A stretch of 11,640 bases of DNA from Kangiellaceae bacterium (GTDB lineage: Bacteria > Pseudomonadota > Gammaproteobacteria > Enterobacterales > Kangiellaceae). The stretch covers positions 1 to 11,640 of the forward strand of contig JAUUYO010000098.1 of the NCBI GenBank assembly GCA_030590405.1. Direction: 5' to 3'. Below the pieces are notes generated by a model that saw nothing but the letters and a program-made list of their open reading frames with translations, was not told the origin of the DNA and ran no database searches. Below, one piece after another: positions 7,159-11,640 of this stretch (position 1 is the stretch's first letter; each line of letters starts with the position of its first letter). Made by a program: the position numbers and the translations under genes.

Positions 7159-8577
7159 CTACTCCTCGACCCGAACACCCCATAGGTCGTGCGCGTCAGA
7201 ATGAATAATCTGCACCCAGACTTTATCACCAGGCTTAACATCAAACTCGTCAGTCAAATGAACTACGCCATCAATCTCTGGTGCATCGGCATAACTTCGT
7301 CCAACCGCTCCATCAGTGTGAACTTCATCGATCAGTACTAAAAACTCCTGGCCAATTTTTTGTTTCAATTTAGCTTCGCTAATTTTTTCCTGAACTGCCA
7401 TAAAACGCATCAATCGATCTTGTTGGATAAATTCATCAACAGGATCGGGTAATTCATTAGCCGTCGCCCCCTCAACAGGCGAATAAGCAAAACAGCCAAC
7501 CCGATCGAGTTGTGCCTGTTCTAAAAATTCCAGTAGCTCCTCAAACTCTTGTTCTGTCTCCCCAGGAAAACCGACAATAAAAGTCGAACGGATCACGAGT
7601 TCTGGACAGATTTCTCGCCATCGATTAATTCGCTCCAAAGTCTTTTCTATATTTCCAGGACGTTTCATTAGTTTGAGAATGCGTGGACTGGCGTGCTGAA
7701 AAGGCACATCCAGATAAGGCAATATTTTTCCTTCTGCCATTAATGGAATAAGTTTATCGACACTCGGATAGGGATACACATAATGCAGACGAACCCAAAC
7801 GCCCATTTTCCCCAAATGTTCACACAATTCAAGCAAACGGGTCTTAACCGGCATGCCATCCCAAAAACCAGTGCGATATTTTGTATCCACACCAAACGCC
7901 GAGGTATCTTGCGAAATAACCAACAGCTCTTTTACCCCGGCATTCACCAAACGTTTCGCTTCACTGAGCACATCACCTACAGGTCTCGAATCCAGATCGC
8001 CGCGCATCGATGGAATAATACAAAAAGTGCAACGATGATTACAGCCTTCCGATATTTTTAAATAAGCAAAATGTTTAGGTGTGAGTTTCACCCCGTGATC
8101 CGGTACCAAGCTAACAAATGGATCGTGCTCAGGTTTTGGAATATGTTGATGGACTTGTTTCAAAACCTCATCGTAAGCATGCGGCCCAGTCACACCTAAA
8201 ACATTAGGATGAATTTCTCTTATTTCATTATCTTTAGCACCTAAACAACCGGTGACCAAAACTTTACCATTTTCGGCGAGTGCTTCACCGATAGTATCTA
8301 AGGACTCTTTCACAGCGCTGTCGATAAAACCGCAAGTATTGACAATGACCAATTCAGCCTCGTTATAACTGGGAACCACTTCGTATCCTTCAGTCTTCAA
8401 CTGGGTGAGGATCCGCTCTGAGTCAACCAGGTTTTTAGGGCAGCCTAAACTGATGAACCCTATACGCCCAGCACCTTGTTTGCCCTCTTTTGGTATATTA
8501 CTGGCATTTTCTGCTAACATCTCTTTAGGCGTTTCAAGAGTAGTAGTTTGTGTAGGGTCGAAAGTATTAACTGACAT
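7159..8577 (-). CDS. rimO: Ribosomal protein S12 (aspartate-89) methylthiotransferase RimO
   Basis: RimO is a radical-SAM enzyme that adds a methylthio group to the conserved Asp89 of ribosomal protein S12. The N-terminal MTTase domain has the cluster cysteines Cys46 (LGCPKNLVDSE), Cys82 (NTCGF) and Cys111 (TGCLG). The radical-SAM domain has CxxxCxxC as Cys179, Cys183 and Cys186 in EGCNHRCTFCIIPSMRG, followed by SRP and later VRLHYVYP and VPFQHASP. A C-terminal TRAM domain covers about 405-472. The 472-aa protein is about 30 residues longer than E. coli RimO, with a polar N-terminal extension (2-36) before RIGFISLGCPKN. The ATG is supported by AAGG a few bases upstream. Its stop is only 4 nt from the rlmG stop, with no clear terminator between them. 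Confidence 0.96.
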   Translation of the reverse strand: MSVNTFDPTQTTTLETPKEMLAENASNIPKEGKQGAGRIGFISLGCPKNLVDSERILTQLKTEGYEVVPSYNEAELVIVNTCGFIDSAVKESLDTIGEALAENGKVLVTGCLGAKDNEIREIHPNVLGVTGPHAYDEVLKQVHQHIPKPEHDPFVSLVPDHGVKLTPKHFAYLKISEGCNHRCTFCIIPSMRGDLDSRPVGDVLSEAKRLVNAGVKELLVISQDTSAFGVDTKYRTGFWDGMPVKTRLLELCEHLGKMGVWVRLHYVYPYPSVDKLIPLMAEGKILPYLDVPFQHASPRILKLMKRPGNIEKTLERINRWREICPELVIRSTFIVGFPGETEQEFEELLEFLEQAQLDRVGCFAYSPVEGATANELPDPVDEFIQQDRLMRFMAVQEKISEAKLKQKIGQEFLVLIDEVHTDGAVGRSYADAPEIDGVVHLTDEFDVKPGDKVWVQIIHSDAHDLWGVRVEE

Positions 8578-8618
8578 ATAGGCCTTGACGATAGTTACTA
8601 CATTTACAAAGTTGCGCG

Positions 8619-8624
8619 ATTATA
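8619..8624 (-). promoter_or_regulatory. Candidate -10 box for rimO
   Basis: The minus strand carries a perfect TATAAT at 8624-8619, which would place the transcript start about 35 nt before the rimO ATG. No good -35 hexamer is found at 16-18 nt, where CTGTAC-like sequence occurs, so the promoter may be weak or activator-dependent. A shared CTGTAC/GTACAG motif lies just upstream (8643-8672). This is based on motif match only. Confidence 0.4.
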
Positions 8625-8700
8625 CCTCAATCAAAATAAAGGTACAGGTTGAAAATTGTACAGTTTTTAGCCTCGCGTATTTGAGCCATAAGTGTTGCAT

Positions 8701-9038
8701 CACCACGATATTGGATCTCCCGTCCTGCACACCTTATTTTCAACAACATGCCACTCGTATAACCCCGAAGGATCCTAACAATCTATCCCATTGTCGCAGC
8801 AATATTGCAGCTGCTCGATTGAAAGGTGACAGTTTTCCCCATCAGATCAAAGGGTCAACATCCTTAATTGGTTGACGAAGCTAATACCGATTCACTTACG
8901 TTGCGGCCTGCTGTTTCGCCCTTACAAAACTTACAGCCATCAATTACTCAATGGCTGCTTTGCGGTACTACCGAGTGAATGAGATAATTACTCGGACGGG
9001 ACTTTAACCCGCTAGATTAAATGCCGGTAACGGCGCAC
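8701..9038 (-). mobile_element. 5' fragment of a group II intron (domain I region), no reverse transcriptase
   Basis: Read on the minus strand, this begins GTGCGCC at 9038, the GUGYG 5' splice-site sequence of group II introns. It continues with blocks familiar from bacterial intron domain I: GGGTTAAAGTCCCG, GGGCGAAACAGCAGG, GTGAATCGG, CTTCGTCAACC, TCTGATGGGG and GTGTGCAGGACGGGAGATCC. The expected stems are intact: CCGAGT/ACTCGG (8971-8995), CAGCCAT/ATGGCTG (8934-8957), GTCAAC/GTTGAC (8854-8876), GCAGC/GCTGC (8796-8814) and a UUCG-capped hairpin (about 8763-8771). After about 340 nt the similarity ends next to the rimO promoter. The maturase gene, domain V and the 3' end are absent, so the intron is a dead remnant. 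A new 5' exon would read ...GACACATC at 9046-9039. Recognition is from memory; exact class was not determined. Confidence 0.72.
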
Positions 9039-9465
9039 GATGTGTCCCCCATTAATTACTGCTGCATTACAAGTGATTCTTAAAGAATTTTGTCTATAAC
9101 TAAGGCAAAATGCGCCTTTAATTAAAAATGTAAGTAGGCAAGGCGTTGTTTATATTGGGATAATATGCGTTTAGTCATACGAGAATATTCCCTTTGCACA
9201 GAAAATAACTATGGCAGAATGCTCACTTTTGTATAGTTTGTACGCTAACCTGAACTCTGGCCTCGATAAAAGTTGTATCTCTAAATTTGGGTCGTGTATA
9301 GTCGGGGGTGACGAAGTAGAAAGTAACGTTGTTACCGTAACTAATTGAATATTAAGTTTTTATCAGAATTAAGGCTACTTTATTTGAAGTCGTTAACTAT
9401 TTAATTTATACCAAATTATTAAAGCTTGAAATAGCAACAGTAACTCCGTATCTTTGGGATATTAA
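9039..9465. other. Gene-free stretch with one degenerate attC-like hairpin
   Basis: No convincing reading frame is visible on either strand. One structured spot is at 9094-9148: TATAAC, then AAGGC/GCCTT and CGCCTT/AAGGCG pairings (9113-9118 with 9140-9145), ending in GTTG. It shares ATAACTAAGGCAAA with 9468-9481 and may be a decayed cassette recombination site. Weak sigma70-like pairs also occur on the plus strand: TTGAAA (9426) with TATCTT (9449), and TTGAAG (9384) with TATACC (9407), both with 17-nt spacing. They could transcribe into the cassettes to the right. The remainder shows nothing I can name. Confidence 0.4.
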
Positions 9466-9521
9466 AAATAACTAAGGCAAAGGTTAACGTTGGCCTAATG
9501 CCTTAGAATCAACTGTTATAT
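9466..9521 (+). other. attC-like site, left end of the membrane-protein cassette
   Basis: Left core ATAAC (9468-9472) and right core GTTATAT (9515-9521) flank a perfect 7-bp stem, CTAAGGC (9472-9478) with GCCTTAG (9500-9506). Inside this are AGG/CCT around the palindrome AACGTT. The 56-nt size is at the lower end for attC. The following gene starts 23 nt after the cut point. The right core departs from GTTRRRY at one position. Confidence 0.5.
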
Positions 9522-9538
9522 TTTCAAGAGAAGACTCC

Positions 9539-9757
9539 ATGAATTTTGAAAGTTTTAAGAGTGTTTGTATTATTGTAGGAAAAGCTATGTTTGCAGGGTT
9601 CGGTCTTGGAGCAATTGCATACAGTTTGTTTTTGTTGACCGTCTCAGGCGGGCAAGGCATAAATTATAGCGCTTTGTTTGGTTTTTTTGCAGGAGTATGG
9701 TGCATTTTTCTATCAATTAAATTATTTAGAATCAGCTTAAGAACAGAGAAATTATAA
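9539..9757 (+). CDS. Hypothetical two-helix small membrane protein (cassette gene)
   Basis: The 72-aa product has two hydrophobic segments, about 8-34 (VCIIVGKAMFAGFGLGAIAY and following) and 44-64 (ALFGFFAGVWCIFLSIKLF), joined by a short polar loop (SGGQGINY). The C-terminus is basic (RISLRTEKL). This predicts a hairpin in the inner membrane with both ends inside. The ATG is preceded by AAGAGAAG. It begins 23 nt after an attC-like boundary, and its stop codon overlaps the left core of the next boundary, as in tightly packed cassettes. I do not recognise a family and no function is proposed. A sigma70-like pair at 9426-9454 could drive it, though expression from further upstream is equally possible. 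Confidence 0.68.
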   Translation: MNFESFKSVCIIVGKAMFAGFGLGAIAYSLFLLTVSGGQGINYSALFGFFAGVWCIFLSIKLFRISLRTEKL

Positions 9758-9782
9758 CCAATCGGTGCACTCGACGTTAAAG
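9752..9782 (+). other. Short cassette-boundary hairpin, possible truncated attC
   Basis: TTATAAC (9752-9758) and GTTAAAG (9776-9782) act as left and right cores, with TCG/CGA pairing around GTGCACT. At 31 nt it is much shorter than a normal attC. The 13 bases CGTTAAAGCGCTC (9775-9787) recur exactly at the right-hand boundary at 11497-11509, which supports a genuine cassette junction. Confidence 0.4.
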
Positions 9783-10168
9783 CGCTCTAGTGCTAATTTT
9801 GAAAATCTTAGCATTAAGGTATCAAATATTGTATTTAGAAACACTAAAGTCAAAACGTGTAGTCTTTTCTCCCCAGTGGGAACGTCAGGGCTTTTTTCGT
9901 TAGTTTTTCAGCTCTTGGAAAAAGTAACTCATAGGAAAGCGTAGCGCTACGAAGTGGTTTTGAAGTTAGTATTTAAAGCTTGCCAACAGTAGGTACTACG
10001 AAGCAACAATTTTAGAATACACAAACCAAATAAAACGTGCCACAGTCACACGGCACAGAATCAAAAAGCAGTCGTATCAATAGGCCGCTTTTTTAACCAG
10101 TGCCGGTTGCCGAAAATTAACAGTTGACTCCTGCGTCGTCAAAAGTTACTTTCGTCAACGGCAAAACG
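9777..10168 (+). other. Cassette with no convincing gene
   Basis: This 392-nt unit lies between two boundaries but has no clear reading frame. It opens with a hairpin, GTGCTAA (9790-9796) against TTAGCAT. It contains the perfect palindrome CGTAGCGCTACG (9940-9951) and a stem GTGCC/GGCAC (about 10038-10055), and ends in a terminator and attC site. A 37-codon GTG-started frame (9790-9903, ending SPQWERQGFFR) is open but lacks a ribosome binding site, so I do not call it as a gene. ORF-less cassettes are known in integrons and can carry RNAs or promoters; which applies here is unknown. Confidence 0.45.
10063..10094 (+). terminator. A-tract/T-tract terminator hairpin abutting attC
   Basis: AAAAAGC (10063-10069) pairs with GCTTTTT (10087-10093). 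After one mismatch the pairing continues with GTC against GGC (one G-T wobble), and the loop contains TATCAATA. The trailing T-run makes it look like an intrinsic terminator, and the leading A-run would let it work in both directions. Its T-run is also the left core TTTTAAC of the attC site. Confidence 0.6.
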
Positions 10169-10174
10169 TTAATA
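10091..10174 (+). other. attC-like recombination site between cassettes
   Basis: Left core TTTTAAC (10091-10097) and right core GTTAATA (10168-10174) enclose complementary arms. TTGCC (10107-10111) pairs with GGCAA (10160-10164), then GTTGAC (10123-10128) pairs with GTCAAC (10154-10159), with an unpaired stretch on the left arm only. An alternative left core, ATTAAC (10116-10121), is a perfect complement of GTTAAT. One-sided unpaired bases are typical of attC sites, which recombine as folded single strands. Confidence 0.58.
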
Positions 10175-10194
10175 ATTTATAATGAGGAAGTTTT

Positions 10195-10524
10195 ATGTCA
10201 AAAGTGTTTTTTTCTATATTTTTATTTGTTTTATCTTCGTTCTCTTATGCGGCAAGTTGGACACCCGATCTAACCGTAACAAAAATTTTCACTGAAGGTA
10301 AGACAGATGCGGTTATTATATATACTTCGGGAGGTAGTGTGTATACCACGGGCTGTTCTTTAAATAATTGGTCTTTCAGTGCCGATTCAGACGCTAGACG
10401 TGGCCGAGCTTACAGTACCGCCATGGCCGCTCTAGCGAGCGGTAAGAAAATTAGACTTTGGTATTCAGATACATGTGGTTTATGGTCCTATCATCAAGCT
10501 ACGTCAATAATGCTCGTGAAATAA
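10195..10524 (+). CDS. Small exported protein with two cysteines (cassette gene)
   Basis: The 109-aa precursor starts with a clear Sec signal peptide: Lys3, a hydrophobic core VFFSIFLFVLSS, and a cleavage site around SYA-A (residues 19-20). The mature part of about 90 residues looks beta-rich. It has two cysteines, Cys54 (TTGCSLNN) and Cys94 (SDTCGLW), well placed for one disulfide in the periplasm or outside the cell. The segment YSTAMAALASGKKIRLWYSDTC resembles a widespread group of small secreted hypothetical proteins. I cannot assign a function. GAGGAAG (10184-10190) is a good ribosome binding site 4 nt before the ATG. The gene starts 26 nt after a cassette boundary and is followed by a terminator and attC site, so it is a self-contained cassette. 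Confidence 0.78.
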   Translation: MSKVFFSIFLFVLSSFSYAASWTPDLTVTKIFTEGKTDAVIIYTSGGSVYTTGCSLNNWSFSADSDARRGRAYSTAMAALASGKKIRLWYSDTCGLWSYHQATSIMLVK

Positions 10525-10540
10525 TTGCTAACAAATAACC

Positions 10541-10572
10541 AAAAAGCAACCACATCAACTGGCTGCCTTTTT
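10541..10572 (+). terminator. Second terminator hairpin abutting attC
   Basis: AAAAAG (10541-10546) pairs with CTTTTT (10567-10572). Continuing inward, CA pairs with TG and CCA with TGG around one bulge and one mismatch, leaving the loop CATCAAC. Over 44 nt (10541-10584) it matches 10063-10106 at 34 positions, and several changes keep the pairing. It lies 16 nt after the exported-protein stop codon, a normal place for an intrinsic terminator. Confidence 0.65.
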
Positions 10573-10626
10573 AACCAGAACCGGCAGCAGATGCTGAACA
10601 ACACACTTCTGCGGCGGGCGTTAGGG
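10569..10626 (+). other. attC site after the exported-protein cassette
   Basis: Left core TTTTAAC (10569-10575) and right core GTTAGGG (10620-10626) follow the attC pattern, preceded on the right by the common GGCGGGC context. The arms pair as CCG/CGG and GCAGA/TCTGC with a small internal loop, around a 16-nt terminal region. At 58 nt it has the size of a compact attC. The next gene's strong ribosome binding site begins 17 nt after the right core. Confidence 0.68.
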
Positions 10627-10655
10627 CAAGCAACGAATCACAAAGGAGCACCACG

Positions 10656-11126
10656 TTGGAACAATTTAAAACTCTGGAAGATTTAAGAGAATACATAAAA
10701 GATATTGGCGCTTTTTATGCACGACCGACTACAAAAGGAGAGCATCCAACACTGTATGAAGGAAAAGACGGCGGTGAATATGTAAGCGGAATCAGAAAAA
10801 GAGATTATCTGTTTTCTGTATGTGGAAAATGGGTACTGCCTAGCAATAGTATGGGTTTATCATTTTCTGGCCATTGGCAACATTTAAAGCAAATATACAG
10901 GTTAAAATCTACTCGTAATGGGGGAAAACCAGTTGATGTTTACTGGGTTATTGAAGCCGCTGAATTGCCGCCTGGTTTAAAGATCGTCTTAGACCCAAAT
11001 GATAAAAAGAAGCGGCATTATTTTTTGATTGTAACAGAACAAATGAGAGTAGAGCAATTAGTTCGTAAATTACAATGGGTGGCCGATCGGATGTCGAAAA
11101 TTAAAAATGCTCAGGTGGCATTATGA
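10656..11126 (+). CDS. Putative Tse2-like ADP-ribosyltransferase toxin (cassette gene)
   Basis: The start is TTG, chosen because a strong AAGGAG (10643-10648) lies 7 nt upstream and no ATG fits. The 156-aa product is basic, with about 26 Lys/Arg against 18 Asp/Glu, and has no signal peptide. Residues 97-130 (from WVIEAAELPPGLKIV to HYFLIVTEQM) resemble the C-terminal part of Tse2-type toxins, which have a pattern like VIPxGTxIPPxLKV then YNKRxxATHYTIMP. The earlier LYEGKDGG (33-40) and GLSFS (67-71) could correspond to the NAD-site region. This is a remembered resemblance, not a search result, and no catalytic residue can be assigned securely. Its stop overlaps the start of an acidic protein (ATGA), as in toxin-antidote pairs. 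Otherwise it is an unknown cassette protein. Confidence 0.62.
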   Translation: MEQFKTLEDLREYIKDIGAFYARPTTKGEHPTLYEGKDGGEYVSGIRKRDYLFSVCGKWVLPSNSMGLSFSGHWQHLKQIYRLKSTRNGGKPVDVYWVIEAAELPPGLKIVLDPNDKKKRHYFLIVTEQMRVEQLVRKLQWVADRMSKIKNAQVAL

Positions 11127-11413
11127 TTAAATATAAAACACAAGAAGAAAAAGACGTAGCTATTTATTATGCAAAATTGCTAGGTGATAGCAGTGCGCTT
11201 GACATATTGAATAAGGGTGACGTAGAAAACTCTAATGAAGCAAGAGTATTAGCAGCTTTTTATTGGAGTATGGTTGATAAAACCGTTGAAGAAGATAAAA
11301 ACGGAGTTATTAGAGAGCATGAAAACATAGATATGTGGCTAGAGTATTTATGCAATACGTTCTATATATACTTATCGAATGAAGGCTATGAAAACGAGTG
11401 GGAAGAAAACTAG
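11123..11413 (+). CDS. Acidic partner protein, putative antitoxin or immunity protein (cassette gene)
   Basis: The 96-aa product is strongly acidic (about 21 Asp/Glu against 9 Lys/Arg), apparently helical and soluble, ending NEWEEN. It has no recognisable DNA-binding motif or signal peptide, and I know no family for it. Its ATG overlaps the upstream stop as ATGA, so the two genes are translationally coupled and travel together in one cassette. A small acidic protein following a basic one is what a toxin's direct inhibitor would look like; Tsi2, the partner of Tse2, is also small and acidic. No sequence match to Tsi2 is claimed. The stop codon is immediately followed by the attC left core, so there is no space for another gene. 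Confidence 0.65.
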   Translation: MIKYKTQEEKDVAIYYAKLLGDSSALDILNKGDVENSNEARVLAAFYWSMVDKTVEEDKNGVIREHENIDMWLEYLCNTFYIYLSNEGYENEWEEN

Positions 11414-11504
11414 CCCTAACCATTACATTAACGCAGGCAGTTAACAGCTACGGCCTAAAAAAACAGGCCTCCGCAGTTAGTTGCTAGTTATGTAGGCGTT
11501 AAAG
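11414..11504 (+). other. attC site, 91 nt, after the two-gene cassette
   Basis: Left core CCCTAAC (11414-11420) and right core GTTAAAG (11498-11504) bracket two arms that are near-complete complements. TACAT and TTAAC-like blocks on the left match GTTATGTA on the right, further inward AGTTAAC faces GTTAGTTGC-like sequence, and GGCCT/AGGCC closes the top around an A-rich loop. Several single unpaired bases break the stem, as in real attC sites. It is the longest and most typical site in the window. Confidence 0.72.
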
Positions 11505-11640
11505 CGCTCGACCGCATTGAGGGTAAATGATTTACCTTTCTCTCAATGAGTGTAAACTTAAATTGAAAGTGTGTTTTCTTTTTCATTCTGAAACGGTTGT
11601 TATTATTTCTACCATTTTGGTGAAGTGCTAACATGAAATA
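11499..11640 (+). other. Beginning of the next cassette, with a long hairpin
   Basis: After the boundary comes TTAAAGCGCTC, as at 9777. A hairpin follows in which CATTGAG (11515-11521) pairs with CTCAATG (11542-11548) and GGTAAAT (11522-11528) pairs with ATTTACC (11530-11536), with a 5-nt bulge (TTTCT) on one side. An ATG at 11633 preceded by GGTGAAG may start a gene, but only eight bases are visible. The hairpin may lie in a leader or regulatory region. Confidence 0.45.

Larger units (their letters stand above)
9466..11640 (+). mobile_element. Integron-type cassette array without visible integrase (CALIN-like)
   Basis: Short single- or two-gene units, all on the plus strand, alternate with hairpin sites that have AAC-type left ends and GTTR-type right ends. 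Boundaries, cut after the G of GTTR, fall at about 9515, 9776, 10168, 10620 and 11498. Genes start 23-35 nt after a boundary at 9539, 10195 and 10656, typical cassette packing, and end shortly before the next site. The attC-like sites at 10569-10626 and 11414-11504 are the most convincing. No integrase gene is in the window. One could lie beyond the right edge in reverse arrangement, or the array may be an orphan cluster. The left edge is uncertain because of the gene-free stretch next to the intron fragment. Confidence 0.68.

Noticed and set aside
7783..8061. Plus-strand frames opposite rimO
   Set aside because: Antisense shadows of the conserved radical-SAM region, with no independent coding signal.
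8585..8875. 96-codon plus-strand reading frame upstream of rimO
   Set aside because: It covers the rimO promoter and runs antisense through the group II intron stems. It has no ribosome binding site and an unprotein-like composition.
8720..9500. A decayed integron integrase gene left of the array
   Set aside because: No stretch on either strand translates to tyrosine-recombinase motifs. The left part is better explained by group II intron RNA domains.
9790..9903. 37-codon GTG-started frame ending SPQWERQGFFR
   Set aside because: No ribosome binding site, a rare start and a position inside a hairpin. It is kept only as a comment on the ORF-less cassette.

Overview
The window is a piece of gammaproteobacterial chromosome, AT-rich by eye. 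Gene content and order (glnD, dapD, a YffB/ArsC-like reductase, dapE, an M15 peptidase, a DUF2897-like microprotein, rlmG, rimO) are typical of Gammaproteobacteria. Genus cannot be fixed from the sequence; a marine-type lineage such as the Kangiella/Aliikangiella group is only a guess.

Positions 1-8577 are core genome. glnD (5' end outside the window) is the PII uridylyltransferase of nitrogen sensing. dapD and dapE are two steps of the succinylase branch of the lysine/diaminopimelate pathway. A strong sigma70-like promoter overlaps the dapD stop codon and leads into a leader with three 15-nt tandem repeats ahead of yffB-dapE. dapE overlaps an M15 D-Ala-D-Ala carboxypeptidase-like gene, so DAP synthesis sits beside a peptidoglycan-type peptidase. 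A DUF2897-like microprotein and rlmG (23S rRNA methyltransferase) follow. rimO (ribosomal protein S12 methylthiotransferase) converges on rlmG with a 4-nt gap.

Two kinds of mobile DNA break this block. First, positions 5395-5794 hold a 400-bp unit: a small GIY-YIG nuclease gene between perfect 32-nt inverted repeats. The left repeat is translated as the C-terminal tail of the M15 protein, whose stop overlaps the nuclease start codon. Second, upstream of rimO on the minus strand (about 8701-9038) is a 5' fragment of a group II intron ribozyme, with its GUGCG 5' end and several domain I stems but no reverse transcriptase.

From about 9466 to the right edge the DNA looks like an integron cassette array with no integrase gene in view. 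Recombination-site-like hairpins (attC, with AAC on the left and GTTR on the right) separate short units: a two-helix membrane protein, a unit without a convincing gene, a small exported protein, a two-gene unit, and the beginning of another. The two-gene unit encodes a basic 156-aa protein whose C-terminal half resembles Tse2-type ADP-ribosyltransferase toxins, overlapped by an acidic 96-aa protein. That arrangement suggests a toxin with its antidote. All visible cassette genes point the same way, as expected for an integron array. Similarity calls are from memory of the families; none was checked by a search.
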